DNA of 47,740 nucleotides from contig NZ_BAFQ01000124.1 of NCBI RefSeq assembly GCF_000308375.1, positions 1 through 47,740 on the forward strand, given 5' to 3'. Numbering within the stretch: position 1 is the first letter of the stretch; each line of letters opens with the position of its first letter. Position numbers and translations under genes: made by a program. Source of the stretch: Nocardia aobensis NBRC 100429. Lineage in GTDB: Bacteria > Actinomycetota > Actinomycetes > Mycobacteriales > Mycobacteriaceae. The notes beneath the pieces were generated by a model. That model made no database searches. It was not told the DNA's origin and saw nothing but the letters and a program-made list of their open reading frames with translations. Shown here piece after piece: positions 33,857-43,689 of this stretch.

Positions 33857-35170
33857 ATGCCCGAAGCCGACGAGTCCGACACCCTCGCGAGGACATCACA
33901 GCCACCGCAGCAGCCCACGCAGCACGACGCGGACAGCGCGGTTCCTCTGCTCGCCCCGGCCGACGGCATCCCCCCGGTTCTCGATTCCGCCCGCGAGATC
34001 GCCGACGCGGCCGCCGCGCTGGCCGCCGGTTCCGGCCCGCTGGCCGTCGACGCCGAACGCGCCTCCGGATTCCGCTACTCCAACCGGGCCTATCTGATCC
34101 AGTTGCGCCGGCGCGGCAGCGGAACCTTCCTCATCGATCCGATTCCGGATCCGGCCGCGGTGGACGCGTTGGCGGCGGTGATCAACGACCTGGAATGGGT
34201 GCTGCATTCCGCCGACCAGGACCTGCCGTGTCTGGCCGAACTGGGGCTGCGACCGGCCCGGCTGTTCGACACCGAACTGGGTGGCCGGTTGGCCGGATTC
34301 GAGCGGGTCGGCTTGGCCGCCATGGTGGCGCGGTTGCTGGGCCGGGAACTGCGCAAGGGGCACGGCGCCGCCGACTGGTCGACCCGGCCGCTGCCGCAGG
34401 ACTGGCTCAACTACGCGGCCCTGGACGTGGAACTGCTGGTCGAATTGCGCGACGAGGTCGCGGCCGTGCTGTCCGAACAGGGTAAAACCGACTGGGCCGC
34501 ACAGGAATTCGACCATGTGCGCACCGCACGTCCCGCCCCGCCGAAGCCGGATCGCTGGCGGCGCACCTCGGGCATCCACACACTGCGGCGGGCGCGACAG
34601 CTCGCGACCGTGCGCGAATTGTGGACGGCCCGTGACGGTATCGCGCGCCATCGCGATGTGGCGCCGGCGCGGATCCTGCCGGATTCGGCGATCATCGCCG
34701 CGGCGCAGGCGGATCCGAAGACCGTTCCGCAGTTGCGCACGCTGCCGGTGTTCGGCGGACCGCGGCAGCGGCGATATTCGCGGGAATGGCTCAACGCGGT
34801 GGAACGTGCTCGCGCGCTACCGGATTCACAGTTGCCGCCGATGTCACAACCGTTCGACGGCCCGCCACCGGTCAATCGCTGGGAGCGCCGCGATCCGGTC
34901 GCGGCCGCCCGTCTGGCCGCTGCCCGGGCCGCGATGAACGGGCTGTCGGAACGACACGCGGTGCCGGTGGAGAATCTGCTGACCCCGGATCTGCTGCGCC
35001 GGCTCTGCTGGGACGGCCTGCCCGAATTCCGTACCGGCACAACGCCGTCGGACCCGGCGGCGGCGATCGGTAAATATCTCGAAGCCGGCGGCGCCCGGGC
35101 CTGGCAGCGTGAACTGGCGGTTCCCGAGCTGACCGCGGCGTTGTTCCCGGGCTCGGATCAGTCCTCGTAG
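33857..35170 (+). CDS. RNase D family 3'-5' exoribonuclease
   Basis: A 437-residue protein from ATG 33857. The DEDD motifs are visible: D65-A-E67 in LAVDAERASGFRYS, D122 in HSADQDLPCL, and Y186-D190 in YAALDVELLVELR. An HRDC domain follows (about residues 235-310), including REWLNAVERARALPDSQLPP. RNase D trims tRNA and other 3' ends. The stop overlaps the convergent enoyl-CoA hydratase gene by 13 bp. Confidence 0.9.
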   Translation: MPEADESDTLARTSQPPQQPTQHDADSAVPLLAPADGIPPVLDSAREIADAAAALAAGSGPLAVDAERASGFRYSNRAYLIQLRRRGSGTFLIDPIPDPAAVDALAAVINDLEWVLHSADQDLPCLAELGLRPARLFDTELGGRLAGFERVGLAAMVARLLGRELRKGHGAADWSTRPLPQDWLNYAALDVELLVELRDEVAAVLSEQGKTDWAAQEFDHVRTARPAPPKPDRWRRTSGIHTLRRARQLATVRELWTARDGIARHRDVAPARILPDSAIIAAAQADPKTVPQLRTLPVFGGPRQRRYSREWLNAVERARALPDSQLPPMSQPFDGPPPVNRWERRDPVAAARLAAARAAMNGLSERHAVPVENLLTPDLLRRLCWDGLPEFRTGTTPSDPAAAIGKYLEAGGARAWQRELAVPELTAALFPGSDQSS

Positions 35171-35961
35171 ACCGGGGTGCGCCGGTCGCGGCGGGCGCGG
35201 ATGGCCTCGTCGAAGTTCTCGGTGGTCAGCCGCACATACAGTTGCGCCGTACCTTCGTGCTGCATATGTGATTCCAGGCTGCCGGCCTCCATCCCGCTCC
35301 ACAGCATGCGCTTGGTGAGCTCGGTGCCCACCCGGCTGTAGCCGATGATGCGTTCGGCCAGTTCGTAACACGTGTCGAGGAGTTTGTCGGCGGCGACCGT
35401 GCGGGAGACCAGACCGATCCGCTCGGCCTCGGCGGCGTCGATATCGCGGCCCGACAGCATGATCTCAAAGGCCCGGGAGGCGCCGATCGCGCGCGGCAAC
35501 AGATAACTGATGCCGAGTTCGGCCGAGGTCAGGCCGTTGTTGATGCCGGCGGCGCGGAAATAGGCCTGCTCCGACGCGATGCGGATATCGGTGGCCATGC
35601 TCAAGCAGAATCCACCGCCGATCGCGGCCCCGTTGATCGCCGCGATCACCGGCTGATGCATGCGCCGCAGCGTGGTCATCACGTTGTCGAGCAGGTCCAT
35701 CGAACGCCGCGCCACGGTGGTGCGGGTGAGGCCCTCGATATTCGGCACCCGGCCGGCGCCTTGCAGATCGGCGCCGGAGCAGAAGCCGTGACCCGCTCCG
35801 GTGAGCACGACGACGCGGACGTCGTTGTCGGCGGCCACCGATTCGAGCGTTTCCCGCAGCGGGATCATCACATCGAACGCCATGGCGTTCATGCGTTCGG
35901 GCCGGTTCAGGGTGACCAGCGCGATCTGCGGGCGAGGCTTCTCGACGAGCACGAACGACAT
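35158..35961 (-). CDS. Enoyl-CoA hydratase/isomerase family protein
   Basis: A 267-residue protein from ATG 35961. ALVTLNRPERMNAMAFDVMI, VVLTGAGHGFCSGADLQGAG (first oxyanion-hole strand), INGAAIGGGFCLSMATDIRI (second oxyanion and CoA loop), and YFRAAGINNGLTSAELGISY with the Glu/Ser of the active-site helix. The crotonase fold is certain; the exact substrate (enoyl-CoA in fatty-acid or amino-acid degradation) is not. It resembles the EchA12-type paralogue more than EchA15, judged from memory. Confidence 0.9.
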   Translation of the reverse strand: MSFVLVEKPRPQIALVTLNRPERMNAMAFDVMIPLRETLESVAADNDVRVVVLTGAGHGFCSGADLQGAGRVPNIEGLTRTTVARRSMDLLDNVMTTLRRMHQPVIAAINGAAIGGGFCLSMATDIRIASEQAYFRAAGINNGLTSAELGISYLLPRAIGASRAFEIMLSGRDIDAAEAERIGLVSRTVAADKLLDTCYELAERIIGYSRVGTELTKRMLWSGMEAGSLESHMQHEGTAQLYVRLTTENFDEAIRARRDRRTPVYED

Positions 35962-36004
35962 GCGGACTCCTACCGGCGACGAAAACTGTAACCGGTTTCA
36001 GAAT

Positions 36005-37900
36005 CTACACCGCGCCACCGGTCAGCCACCGGGTAACGCGCTCGGCGATGTTCTCGGCCGTCAGGCCCAGCTCCTGATGGATCTGGGCACGCGAGCTGTG
36101 CTCGAGGAACTGCTGCGGCACGCCGAGTTCGCGGGTCGGCACGTCGAGTCCGGAATCACGCAGCCGTGCCGAGACGGTGCAGCCGATACCGCCGTGCAGG
36201 CCACCGTCCTCCACGGTGACCACCATGCGATAGTTCTCGGCCAGTTTGACGACGGTGTCGGAGACCGGCAGCACCCAGCGCGGGTCCACCACCGTCACCG
36301 AAATTCCTCGGTCCGCCAGCAGATCCGCCGCGGCGACCGCGGTGGCGCCGAGCGCCCCGACCGCCACGAGCAGGACGTCACCGCGCACCGCCTGCGCCGA
36401 GGACCCTTCCGGCCTCCGCAGCACGTCGACGCCGTCGAGCCGTTCCAGCGCCGAAACCTCCTCGACGACAGGGCCTTTCGGAAAACGCAGCGCGGTCGGC
36501 CCGTCGGCGACGGCCAGCGCCTCGGCCAGTTCCTCGCGCAGGGTCACCGCATCGCGCGGAGCGGCGACGCGAATACCGGGCACGATGCCCAGCACCGACA
36601 GATCCCACATGCCGTTGTGGCTGGCGCCGTCGTCACCGGTGATACCGGCGCGGTCGAGCACCAGTGTCACCGGCAGTTTCAGCAGCGCCACATCCATCAG
36701 CAGTTGATCGAAGGCGCGGTTGAGGAAGGTCGAATAGATCGCGACCACCGGATGCAGGCCGCCCAGCGCCAATCCGGCGGCGGAGGTCATCGCATGCTGT
36801 TCGGCGATACCCACATCGAACAATCGGTCGGGGAAGCGCTCACCGAACGGCGCCAGCCCCGTCGGACCCGACATGGCGGCGGTGAGGGCGACGATATCGT
36901 CGCGCTGTTCACCGTGCCGGATCAGTTCCTCGGAGAACACCGACGTCCACCCGACGGTCTTGCCGCCGGTCGGCTGTCCGGTCTCGGGGTCGATGGCGCC
37001 GATGGAATGCATCTGGTCGGCGACGTGGTCGACCGCGGGCTGATATCCGCGGCCCTTGAGCGTCACCGCGTGCACCACGACCGGACCGCCGAAATCCTTG
37101 GCGCGCCGCAACGCGGCCTCGAGCGCCACCGGATCGTGCCCGTCCACCGGGCCGACGTATTTGAGTCCCAGATCGCTGAACAGCTCCTGCGGAGCGACCG
37201 CGTCCTTGATGCCGGCCTTGAGCGCGTGCAGCATCGAATACGCCGAGCTGCCGACGCGCGGAATGCCCTGGACGAACCGTTTGGTGGCGTCGAGCGCCTG
37301 TTCGTAGGCCGGTTGCATGCGCAGCGCGGTCAGCCGGTCGGCCAACCCGCCGATGGTCGGCGAATACGAGCGGCCGTTGTCGTTCACCACGACGATCAGG
37401 GACCGATCCTGACCGGCGGCGATATTGTTCAACGCCTCCCAGCACATACCGCCGGTGAGCGCACCGTCACCGACGACGGCGACCACATGGCGATCCTGCC
37501 CGGTCAGCGCGAAGGCCTTGGCCAGACCGTCGGCATACGACAGCGAGGCCGAGGCGTGGGAGGACTCCACCCAGTCGTGCTCGCTCTCGGCGCGGCTCGG
37601 ATATCCGGACAGCCCGCCGTGTTTGCGCAGCCGATCGAATCCGTCCTTGCGGCCGGTGAGGATCTTGTGCACGTAGGCCTGGTGCCCGGTGTCGAAGATG
37701 ATCGGATCGGCCGGGGAGTCGAAGACCCGGTGCAGGGCGATGGTCAATTCCACCACCCCCAGGTTCGGACCCAGATGGCCGCCGGTGACCGCTACTTTGC
37801 GGACCAGGAACTCCCGAATCTCCTCGGCCAGTTCGCGCAGCTGCGGCACCGTCAGCCGGCGCAGGTCCTCGGGCGTATCGACCCGGGAAAGAACTCCCAC
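36005..37900 (-). CDS. dxs: 1-deoxy-D-xylulose-5-phosphate synthase
   Basis: The GTG at 37900 is chosen because the family starts [20 protein letters not shown] and GAGGGAGCG lies upstream; the frame is open to 38137 but unlike the family. It has 631 residues. Thiamine-diphosphate motif [20 protein letters not shown] and the following [12 protein letters not shown]; the transketolase-pyrimidine block [19 protein letters not shown] and [20 protein letters not shown]. It makes DXP from pyruvate and glyceraldehyde-3-phosphate, first step of the MEP isoprenoid pathway (feeding decaprenyl-phosphate, menaquinone). Confidence 0.96.
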   Translation of the reverse strand: MGVLSRVDTPEDLRRLTVPQLRELAEEIREFLVRKVAVTGGHLGPNLGVVELTIALHRVFDSPADPIIFDTGHQAYVHKILTGRKDGFDRLRKHGGLSGYPSRAESEHDWVESSHASASLSYADGLAKAFALTGQDRHVVAVVGDGALTGGMCWEALNNIAAGQDRSLIVVVNDNGRSYSPTIGGLADRLTALRMQPAYEQALDATKRFVQGIPRVGSSAYSMLHALKAGIKDAVAPQELFSDLGLKYVGPVDGHDPVALEAALRRAKDFGGPVVVHAVTLKGRGYQPAVDHVADQMHSIGAIDPETGQPTGGKTVGWTSVFSEELIRHGEQRDDIVALTAAMSGPTGLAPFGERFPDRLFDVGIAEQHAMTSAAGLALGGLHPVVAIYSTFLNRAFDQLLMDVALLKLPVTLVLDRAGITGDDGASHNGMWDLSVLGIVPGIRVAAPRDAVTLREELAEALAVADGPTALRFPKGPVVEEVSALERLDGVDVLRRPEGSSAQAVRGDVLLVAVGALGATAVAAADLLADRGISVTVVDPRWVLPVSDTVVKLAENYRMVVTVEDGGLHGGIGCTVSARLRDSGLDVPTRELGVPQQFLEHSSRAQIHQELGLTAENIAERVTRWLTGGAV

Positions 37901-38073
37901 CGTTCTCGCTCCCTCTCCGTGGCTCGTCTGTCTGGAACAGTCTACGGAGCCGCATCCGGGCCCGACGACGGGAACGACCGGCGAGCTGCGACATCCGATC
38001 TCGGTGTGAGGCTCGACATAGATCAACCGCATTACAGTGGGTGACTGCCCGTCCCGCCCGCAGGAAGGACGAT

Positions 38074-38817
38074 ATGACCGTCGAGCAGCAACGAGCCGAC
38101 TCTTCGGCGCGGCAGCGACACGCCACCGTGACCACATTCGGTCACGGTGTGGCGACCGCGACGCCCGACCGGATGCAGGTATCGATCTCGATCGAGACGC
38201 GCGCCGAGGCGGTGGCCGTCGCCTACGGCCGGGCAGGCGAACGCACCGCCGCGGTCACCGGCGCACTGCGCGCCGACGGGGTGGCAACGAGCGATATCGC
38301 CACCACCGGCTTGTCCGTACGGACCGAGACGACCTGGACCGAGAACGAGGGCACGCGGATCACCGGTTACGTCGCGACCACGTCGCTGACGGTCAGCCTG
38401 CGCATCCCCGGCGCTCCCACCGCGTCTACAGCCGACCTCGGTACCACGGCCCGTCCCGATGCGACCGCACCGGCCGATCCCGCCGCCGTCATCGCCCGTG
38501 CCGTCGAGGCCGGGGGCGACGACGTGCGACTGGGCGGGTTGAACCTGGCTGTCGCCGACCGCGCCGACCTGCTGATCCGAGCCCGCGAGGCGGCATGGGA
38601 CGACGCCCTCGACCGCGCCCGCCGCTACGCCGCACGCGCCGGCCGCAGCCTCGGATCTGTCCTCGAGATCACCGAAAACGCCGCGGGCACACCGGAACCC
38701 CGCGGCGACATCCGATTCGTGGCCGCTCGTTCGGCCGCCCCCGGCGCCCCGGTCCCCGTCGAATACGGCGAACACGAGGTCACAGCCGACCTGCGGGCCA
38801 CCTGGCACTTGGCCTAG
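38074..38817 (+). CDS. SIMPL (DUF541) domain protein
   Basis: The ATG at 38074 follows GGAAGG; 247 residues. The SIMPL signature appears as [20 protein letters not shown], then [20 protein letters not shown] and [20 protein letters not shown] near the end, where the repeat of strand and helix closes the fold. No signal peptide is visible, unlike most family members, so it may be cytoplasmic. Function unknown; divergent from dxs with 173 bp between. Confidence 0.8.
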   Translation: MTVEQQRADSSARQRHATVTTFGHGVATATPDRMQVSISIETRAEAVAVAYGRAGERTAAVTGALRADGVATSDIATTGLSVRTETTWTENEGTRITGYVATTSLTVSLRIPGAPTASTADLGTTARPDATAPADPAAVIARAVEAGGDDVRLGGLNLAVADRADLLIRAREAAWDDALDRARRYAARAGRSLGSVLEITENAAGTPEPRGDIRFVAARSAAPGAPVPVEYGEHEVTADLRATWHLA

Positions 38818-38833
38818 AGCAGCGACGTCGCCG

Positions 38834-40156
38834 TTACGCCCGTTCGAGCAGCGCCAGACACTCCACATGGTGTGTTGCGGGAAAGGCGTCGAACGCGCGC
38901 AGTTCACGCACCCGGTACCCCGCCTCGCGGTAGAGACCCACGTCGCGGGCGAAAGCGGCTGGGTCGCAACCGATATGAACGATGCGCGCGGGCGCGGCGG
39001 CAGTGAGCGGGGTGACGACCTGTTTTCCGGCGCCCGCACGGGGCGGGTCGAGGACGACGACCTGCGGGGCGCGGTCCTGGGTGGCGATCCAGCGTTCCAC
39101 CCGATCGGCATGCAGATCGACGGCGGGGAGATCGCGCAGCGCGGCGGCGCCGTCCGCGACCGCCGAGCGGGCGGATTCGACGCCGAACACCGATCCGCGT
39201 GGTCCCGCCTGCTCGGCCAGCCGGGCCGCGAAAACCCCTACGCCGCAATACAAGTCCCAGGCAGTGGAGCCGGGATCGAGATCCGCCCAGTCGGCCACCA
39301 CATCGGAATAACGTTGCGCCGCATCGCGATGCGGCTGCCAGAACCCGGTCGCCGAGACGTCCCAACGGCGGCCCGCCACGTATTGGACGGCCCGTCCGCT
39401 GCCGGACATCACCCGCTCGCGGCGGCGGGCATGAGCCGCGGCACGGCGGGCGGCGGTGGCACGACGGTCGCCCCCTCGGCGCGGCGGCGTGGCCGGCGGG
39501 GCGAGTTCCACCACATGCCGCATACCGTCGGCGTCCACCGCGATCACCAGTTCCGCACCGGGCGTCCATCTGCTCTCGGCGATGCCGTCCACCGCACCCG
39601 AAACCGGTTGCGGGCAGCGCAGATCCGCGATCACGTCACTACTGCGATAACGATGCACACCCGCCCGGCCTTCGACGTCCACCACCAACCGGACGCGGGT
39701 CCGCCACCCGGTTTCGGGCACTTCACCGGATCGCTCGGGAGCCGCTCCCCCCGTGGGCGTCTCGTCGCCGAGGCCGAGCGGCAGCGGTTCCACCACGATG
39801 TCGGTGTCCCAGTGGGCGAGGCGCTGCAACTGCTCGCGCACCACCGCCGCCTTCAGTCCACGCTGGGCTTCGGGGGTGGCGAAGGCGAAATCGCAGCAGC
39901 CGGCGCCGCCGGGACCGGAGACCGGGCAGTTCGGCGCCACACGGTCCGGGGAAGGCTCCAGGATCTCGATGGCCTCGGCGCGGCAGAACGAGCCGCCGCG
40001 GTCCTCGGTCACCCGGGCTCGCACCAGCTCACCGGGCAGACCGTGACGGACGAACAGCACCCGGCCCTCGTGCCGGGCGACACAGAAACCACCGTGGCCG
40101 GGTGGCCCCAGCCGCACCTGCAGTGTGCGTGCGGACCAGTCCGGCCCGGCACTCAC
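38834..40156 (-). CDS. TrmA/RumA-family RNA m5U methyltransferase
   Basis: The GTG at 40156 gives 440 residues; the frame is open to 40333 inside the upstream permease gene. An N-terminal TRAM-like beta barrel (RTLQVRLGPPGHGGFCVARH), the SAM-binding motif AWDLYCGVGVFAARLAEQAG, VVVLDPPRAGAGKQVV and the catalytic Cys in HIGCDPAAFARDVGLY are present. It should methylate uridine-5 in tRNA or rRNA; whether it corresponds to TrmA or RlmD is undecided. The start overlaps the stop of the permease gene. Confidence 0.9.
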   Translation of the reverse strand: MSAGPDWSARTLQVRLGPPGHGGFCVARHEGRVLFVRHGLPGELVRARVTEDRGGSFCRAEAIEILEPSPDRVAPNCPVSGPGGAGCCDFAFATPEAQRGLKAAVVREQLQRLAHWDTDIVVEPLPLGLGDETPTGGAAPERSGEVPETGWRTRVRLVVDVEGRAGVHRYRSSDVIADLRCPQPVSGAVDGIAESRWTPGAELVIAVDADGMRHVVELAPPATPPRRGGDRRATAARRAAAHARRRERVMSGSGRAVQYVAGRRWDVSATGFWQPHRDAAQRYSDVVADWADLDPGSTAWDLYCGVGVFAARLAEQAGPRGSVFGVESARSAVADGAAALRDLPAVDLHADRVERWIATQDRAPQVVVLDPPRAGAGKQVVTPLTAAAPARIVHIGCDPAAFARDVGLYREAGYRVRELRAFDAFPATHHVECLALLERA

Positions 40157-42153
40157 GAACGATCCTCGTAGCCGCGGCGAACCGCGCCGGGTGCGTTGAC
40201 CACTTCGGGACGGCGCGCCTTGGCCGACGAACTCAACTGCCACGGCACACTCGTCACCATCACACCCGGCTCGAACAGCAGCCGGCCCTTGAGCCGCAGC
40301 GCACTCTGGTTGTGCAGCAACTGCTCCCACCAATGGCCGACCACGTATTCGGGGATGAACACCGTCACCACGTCGCGCGGCGAATCCTTGCGCACCCGCT
40401 TGACGTAATCCACCACGGGCTTGGTGATTTCACGGTAGGGCGATTCGATCACCTTGAGCGGCACCGGAATATCGCTGTCGGCCCACTCCCGCACCAGCGC
40501 CCGGGTGTCGGGTTCGTCGACGTTGACGGTGACCGCCTCCAACGTGTCCGGCCGGGTGGCCCGGGCATAGGCGAGCGCGCGGCGCGTCGGCAGATGCAGT
40601 TTCGACACCAGCACGATCGAATGGGTGCGGCTGGGCAGCACCCCGGTGAACTCCTGTTCCTCGAGTTCGCGCCCGACCGTGTCGTAGTGGCGGCGGATCA
40701 GCCGCATCAGGCCGAAGATCGCGGCCATGGTGACGATCGCGATCCAGGCGCCGGCGAGGAACTTCGTGATGAGCACGATGATCAGCACGGCGCCGGTCAT
40801 GGTCAGGCCGATCGCGTTGATCACCCGCGAGCGCAGCATCCGCCGGCGCACCGCCGGATCGGTTTCGGTGCGCAGCAGCCGCGTCCAGTGCCGCAGCATG
40901 CCGGTCTGGCTCAGCACGAACGAGACGAACACGCCGACGATGTAGAGCTGGATCAGCCGGGTCACCTCGGCGCCGAACAGCACCACGAACGCGATCGCGG
41001 CGCCGGACAGGAACAGGATGCCGTTGCTGAACGCCAGCCGGTCGCCGCGGGTGTGCAACTGCCGGGGCAGGAACCGGTCCTGCGCGAGAATCGAGCCGAG
41101 CACCGGGAAGCCGTTGAACGCGGTGTTCGCGGCCAGCACCAGGATCAGCGCGGTGACGATGGTGATGTAGAAGAAGCCGGCCGGAAAGCCGGAGAAGATC
41201 GAGTCGGCGAGCTGCGCGATGAGCGTCTTCTGCTCGTAGCCCGGTGGCGCGCCCACCAGATCCGCCTTGTCCGCGGCGAAGACGACGCCCAGTTTGCGCG
41301 CCATGAGGATGATCCCCATCAGGAGGGTGATCGCGATGGCGCCGAGCATCAGCAGTGTGGTGGCGGCGTTGCGGGATTTCGGTTTGCGGAAGGCCGGCAC
41401 GCCGTTGCTGATCGCCTCCACACCGGTCAGCGCCGCACATCCGGAGGAGAACGCCCGCGCTATCAGGAAGGCGAAGGCGATGCCCTGCAGATGCGACTCG
41501 TTGCCGTTGAGGCTGAATCCGGACGATTCGGCATGCAGATCGTCGCCGAAGACGACGATCCGCACCACGCCCCAGGCCAGCATCAGGAAGACACCGATCA
41601 TGAAGCCGTAGGTGGGAATCGAGAACGCGGTGCCCGATTCCCGCACGCCGCGCAGATTCACCGCGGTCAGCAGCACGATCGCCGCCACCGCGAACAGCAC
41701 CTTGTGGGTGGCCACGAACGGCACGGCGGAACCGATGTTCGACGCGGCCGAGGAAATGGAGACCGCGACGGTGAGCACATAGTCGACGAGCAGCGCGCTG
41801 CCCACGGTGAGCCCGGCCATCGGGCCGAGATTGACGGTGGCGACCTCGTAGTCGCCGCCACCGGACGGATAGGCGTGCACGTTCTGGCGATAACTGGCGA
41901 CCACGACCGCCATCACGGCCGCCACCGCCAGCCCGATCCACGGCGTATAGACGTAGGCGGACAGGCCGGCCGTGGAGAGCACGAGGAAGATCTCCTCGGG
42001 CGCGTACGCCACCGACGACAGGGCGTCGGAGGCGAAGACGGGCAGCGCGATCCGCTTGGGCAGCAGGGTATGTCCCAGGGAATCGCTACGGAAAGGGCGG
42101 CCGACCACCATACGCTTGACGGCCGTCGTCAACTTGGACACTCGGCACAGCAT
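40153..42153 (-). CDS. APC-family KimA-like potassium importer
   Basis: A 666-residue protein from ATG 42153. The N-terminal block ALPVFASDALSSVAYAPEEI is a hallmark of KimA/YdaO-type permeases, with AYPSGGGDYEVATVNLGPMA and SALLVDYVLTVAVSISSAAS following. About 12 membrane helices fill residues 35-450; residues 450-666 are cytosolic, including ARATRPDTLEAVTVNVDEPD, as in KimA where this domain binds c-di-AMP. KimA imports K+ with protons. Two TrkA-type proteins are encoded divergently, supporting a potassium role. The substrate is inferred from family and neighbours. Confidence 0.85.
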   Translation of the reverse strand: MLCRVSKLTTAVKRMVVGRPFRSDSLGHTLLPKRIALPVFASDALSSVAYAPEEIFLVLSTAGLSAYVYTPWIGLAVAAVMAVVVASYRQNVHAYPSGGGDYEVATVNLGPMAGLTVGSALLVDYVLTVAVSISSAASNIGSAVPFVATHKVLFAVAAIVLLTAVNLRGVRESGTAFSIPTYGFMIGVFLMLAWGVVRIVVFGDDLHAESSGFSLNGNESHLQGIAFAFLIARAFSSGCAALTGVEAISNGVPAFRKPKSRNAATTLLMLGAIAITLLMGIILMARKLGVVFAADKADLVGAPPGYEQKTLIAQLADSIFSGFPAGFFYITIVTALILVLAANTAFNGFPVLGSILAQDRFLPRQLHTRGDRLAFSNGILFLSGAAIAFVVLFGAEVTRLIQLYIVGVFVSFVLSQTGMLRHWTRLLRTETDPAVRRRMLRSRVINAIGLTMTGAVLIIVLITKFLAGAWIAIVTMAAIFGLMRLIRRHYDTVGRELEEQEFTGVLPSRTHSIVLVSKLHLPTRRALAYARATRPDTLEAVTVNVDEPDTRALVREWADSDIPVPLKVIESPYREITKPVVDYVKRVRKDSPRDVVTVFIPEYVVGHWWEQLLHNQSALRLKGRLLFEPGVMVTSVPWQLSSSAKARRPEVVNAPGAVRRGYEDRS

Positions 42154-42309
42154 AAGGGCACGGCCTCGAGGGGCATAGCGGGCGGTTCACTCGCGTTTCG
42201 GTGCCGGCGAATGGGGGAACGTGCTGCGGGGAACCGTCAACGGGTACGGTTCCCCCGAGAGGGAACCAGACCGCACACCACGGTTTTCGGCGGAATTGGG
42301 GTTGACACG

Positions 42310-42981
42310 GTGTACGTAGTGATCATGGGGTGCGGCCGAGTCGGCTCCGCATTGGCGCGCGCCCTGGTCCGGATCGGCCACGAGGTAGCCGTGATCGACC
42401 GGGATCCGGGCGCATTCCTGCGCCTGGGCAAGGATTTTCCCGGTGAGCGGGTCACCGGCGTCGGCTTCGATCGTGGAGTGCTGACCCGCGCGGGCATCGA
42501 GCGCGCCGGGGCGTTCGCCGCGGTGTCCAACGGCGACAACTCCAACATCATCTCCGCGCGCGTCGCCCGCGAGACCTTCGGCGTGGAACGGGTGGTGGCC
42601 CGCATCTACGACGCCAAACGCGCGGCGGTCTACGAGCGGCTCGGCATCCCGACCATCGCCACCGTGCCGTGGACCACCGACCGGTTCCTGCGCACACTCA
42701 CCGGCGACGAAACCACCGCCACCTGGCGCGATCCCACCGGCACCGGCTCGGTCACCGAACTCGTCCTGCACGAGGACTGGTACGGGCGTACCGTGCGTGA
42801 TCTGGAGGATGCGGTGCCGGTGCGGGTGGCCTTCCTGGTCCGCTTCGGGCAGGCACTGCTGCCCACCAGCAAAACGGTGCTGCAGGCCGACGACGCGGTC
42901 TACATCGCCGCCGTCTCCGACAAGGTCGGCGTCGCCGTCGCCGTCGCCGCCACCGCACCGTCGAGCGAGGACAAGTCGTGA
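42310..42981 (+). CDS. ceoB: TrkA/CeoB-type K+ transport regulatory subunit
   Basis: The GTG at 42310 gives 223 residues beginning YVVIMGCGRVGSALARALVR; the frame is open upstream because of lucky shadow sequence. The RCK N-domain Rossmann signature GCGRVGS, the acidic end of the second strand (VIDRD) and AAVSNGDNSNIISARVA are present; the RCK C-terminal half (TELVLHEDWYGRTVRDLEDA) follows. It binds NAD(H) or nucleotides and gates a K+ channel/permease. Overlaps the next gene by GTGA. Confidence 0.9.
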   Translation: MYVVIMGCGRVGSALARALVRIGHEVAVIDRDPGAFLRLGKDFPGERVTGVGFDRGVLTRAGIERAGAFAAVSNGDNSNIISARVARETFGVERVVARIYDAKRAAVYERLGIPTIATVPWTTDRFLRTLTGDETTATWRDPTGTGSVTELVLHEDWYGRTVRDLEDAVPVRVAFLVRFGQALLPTSKTVLQADDAVYIAAVSDKVGVAVAVAATAPSSEDKS

Positions 42982-43682
42982 ACGTAGTGATCGCGGGAGC
43001 AGGCGCTGTCGGCCGCTCCATCGCCCAGGAATTGCTGCGGGGCGGGCATCGGGTGACCCTGCTCGAGCGGCGGCTCGACCATATCGACCCGACGGTCGCG
43101 CCCTCGGCCACCTGGATGCACGGCGACGCGTGCGAACTCGAACTGCTCGAGGAAGCGGGCCTGCAGGACTACGAGGTGGTGATCGCGGCCACCGGCGACG
43201 ACAAGGCGAATCTCGTGTTCAGCCTGCTCGCCAAGACCGAATTCGGGGTGCGCCGGGTGGTCGCGCGCGTCAACGATCCGCGCAACGAATGGCTGTTCGA
43301 CGGTTCCTGGGGTGTGGACGTCGCCGTCTCGACACCGCGGCTGCTGGCCTCGCTGGCCGAGGAGGCGGTCTCGGTCGGCGACCTGGTCCGGCTGATGACG
43401 CTGCGTCAGGGCCAGGCGAATCTGGTCGAGATCACCCTGCCCACCGATACCGCGCTGGCCGGTCGCGCGGTCCGCACGCTCTCGCTGCCCCGCGACGTCG
43501 CCCTGGTGACGATCCTGCGCGGCGGCCGGGTGATCGTCCCGCAGCCCGACGATCCGCTGGAGGGCGAGGACGAGCTGCTGTTCGTGTCCACGGTGGAGGC
43601 CGAGGACGAACTGCGCCGCAGCCTGGCCACGGAACCGGCGGGCGCGGCGCCCACCGGCGCGCAGCCGCACACCTCGATCTGA
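42978..43682 (+). CDS. ceoC: TrkA/CeoC-type K+ transport regulatory subunit
   Basis: This 234-residue protein starts with GTG 42978, overlapping the ceoB stop. NVVIAGAGAVGRSIAQELLR is the RCK Rossmann motif; LQDYEVVIAATGDDKANLVF, VRRVVARVNDPRNEWLFDGS and an RCK_C tail (LVEITLPTDTALAGRAVRTL) follow. CeoB and CeoC form a paired TrkA complex, as in M. tuberculosis (Rv2691-Rv2692 by memory). The proteins differ too much to be a recent duplicate. No membrane Trk/Ktr subunit is adjacent; the KimA-like permease is the nearest candidate partner. Confidence 0.92.
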   Translation: MNVVIAGAGAVGRSIAQELLRGGHRVTLLERRLDHIDPTVAPSATWMHGDACELELLEEAGLQDYEVVIAATGDDKANLVFSLLAKTEFGVRRVVARVNDPRNEWLFDGSWGVDVAVSTPRLLASLAEEAVSVGDLVRLMTLRQGQANLVEITLPTDTALAGRAVRTLSLPRDVALVTILRGGRVIVPQPDDPLEGEDELLFVSTVEAEDELRRSLATEPAGAAPTGAQPHTSI

Positions 43683-43689
43683 GCTTCGC

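Noticed and set aside
35801..38044. Long plus-strand frame opposite dxs
   Set aside because: Antisense shadow of dxs; no family character.
39199..42309. Long plus-strand frame before ceoB
   Set aside because: It runs antisense to the TrmA-type and KimA-like genes, has Arg/His-rich shadow composition, and only its last part from GTG 42310 has the RCK signature.
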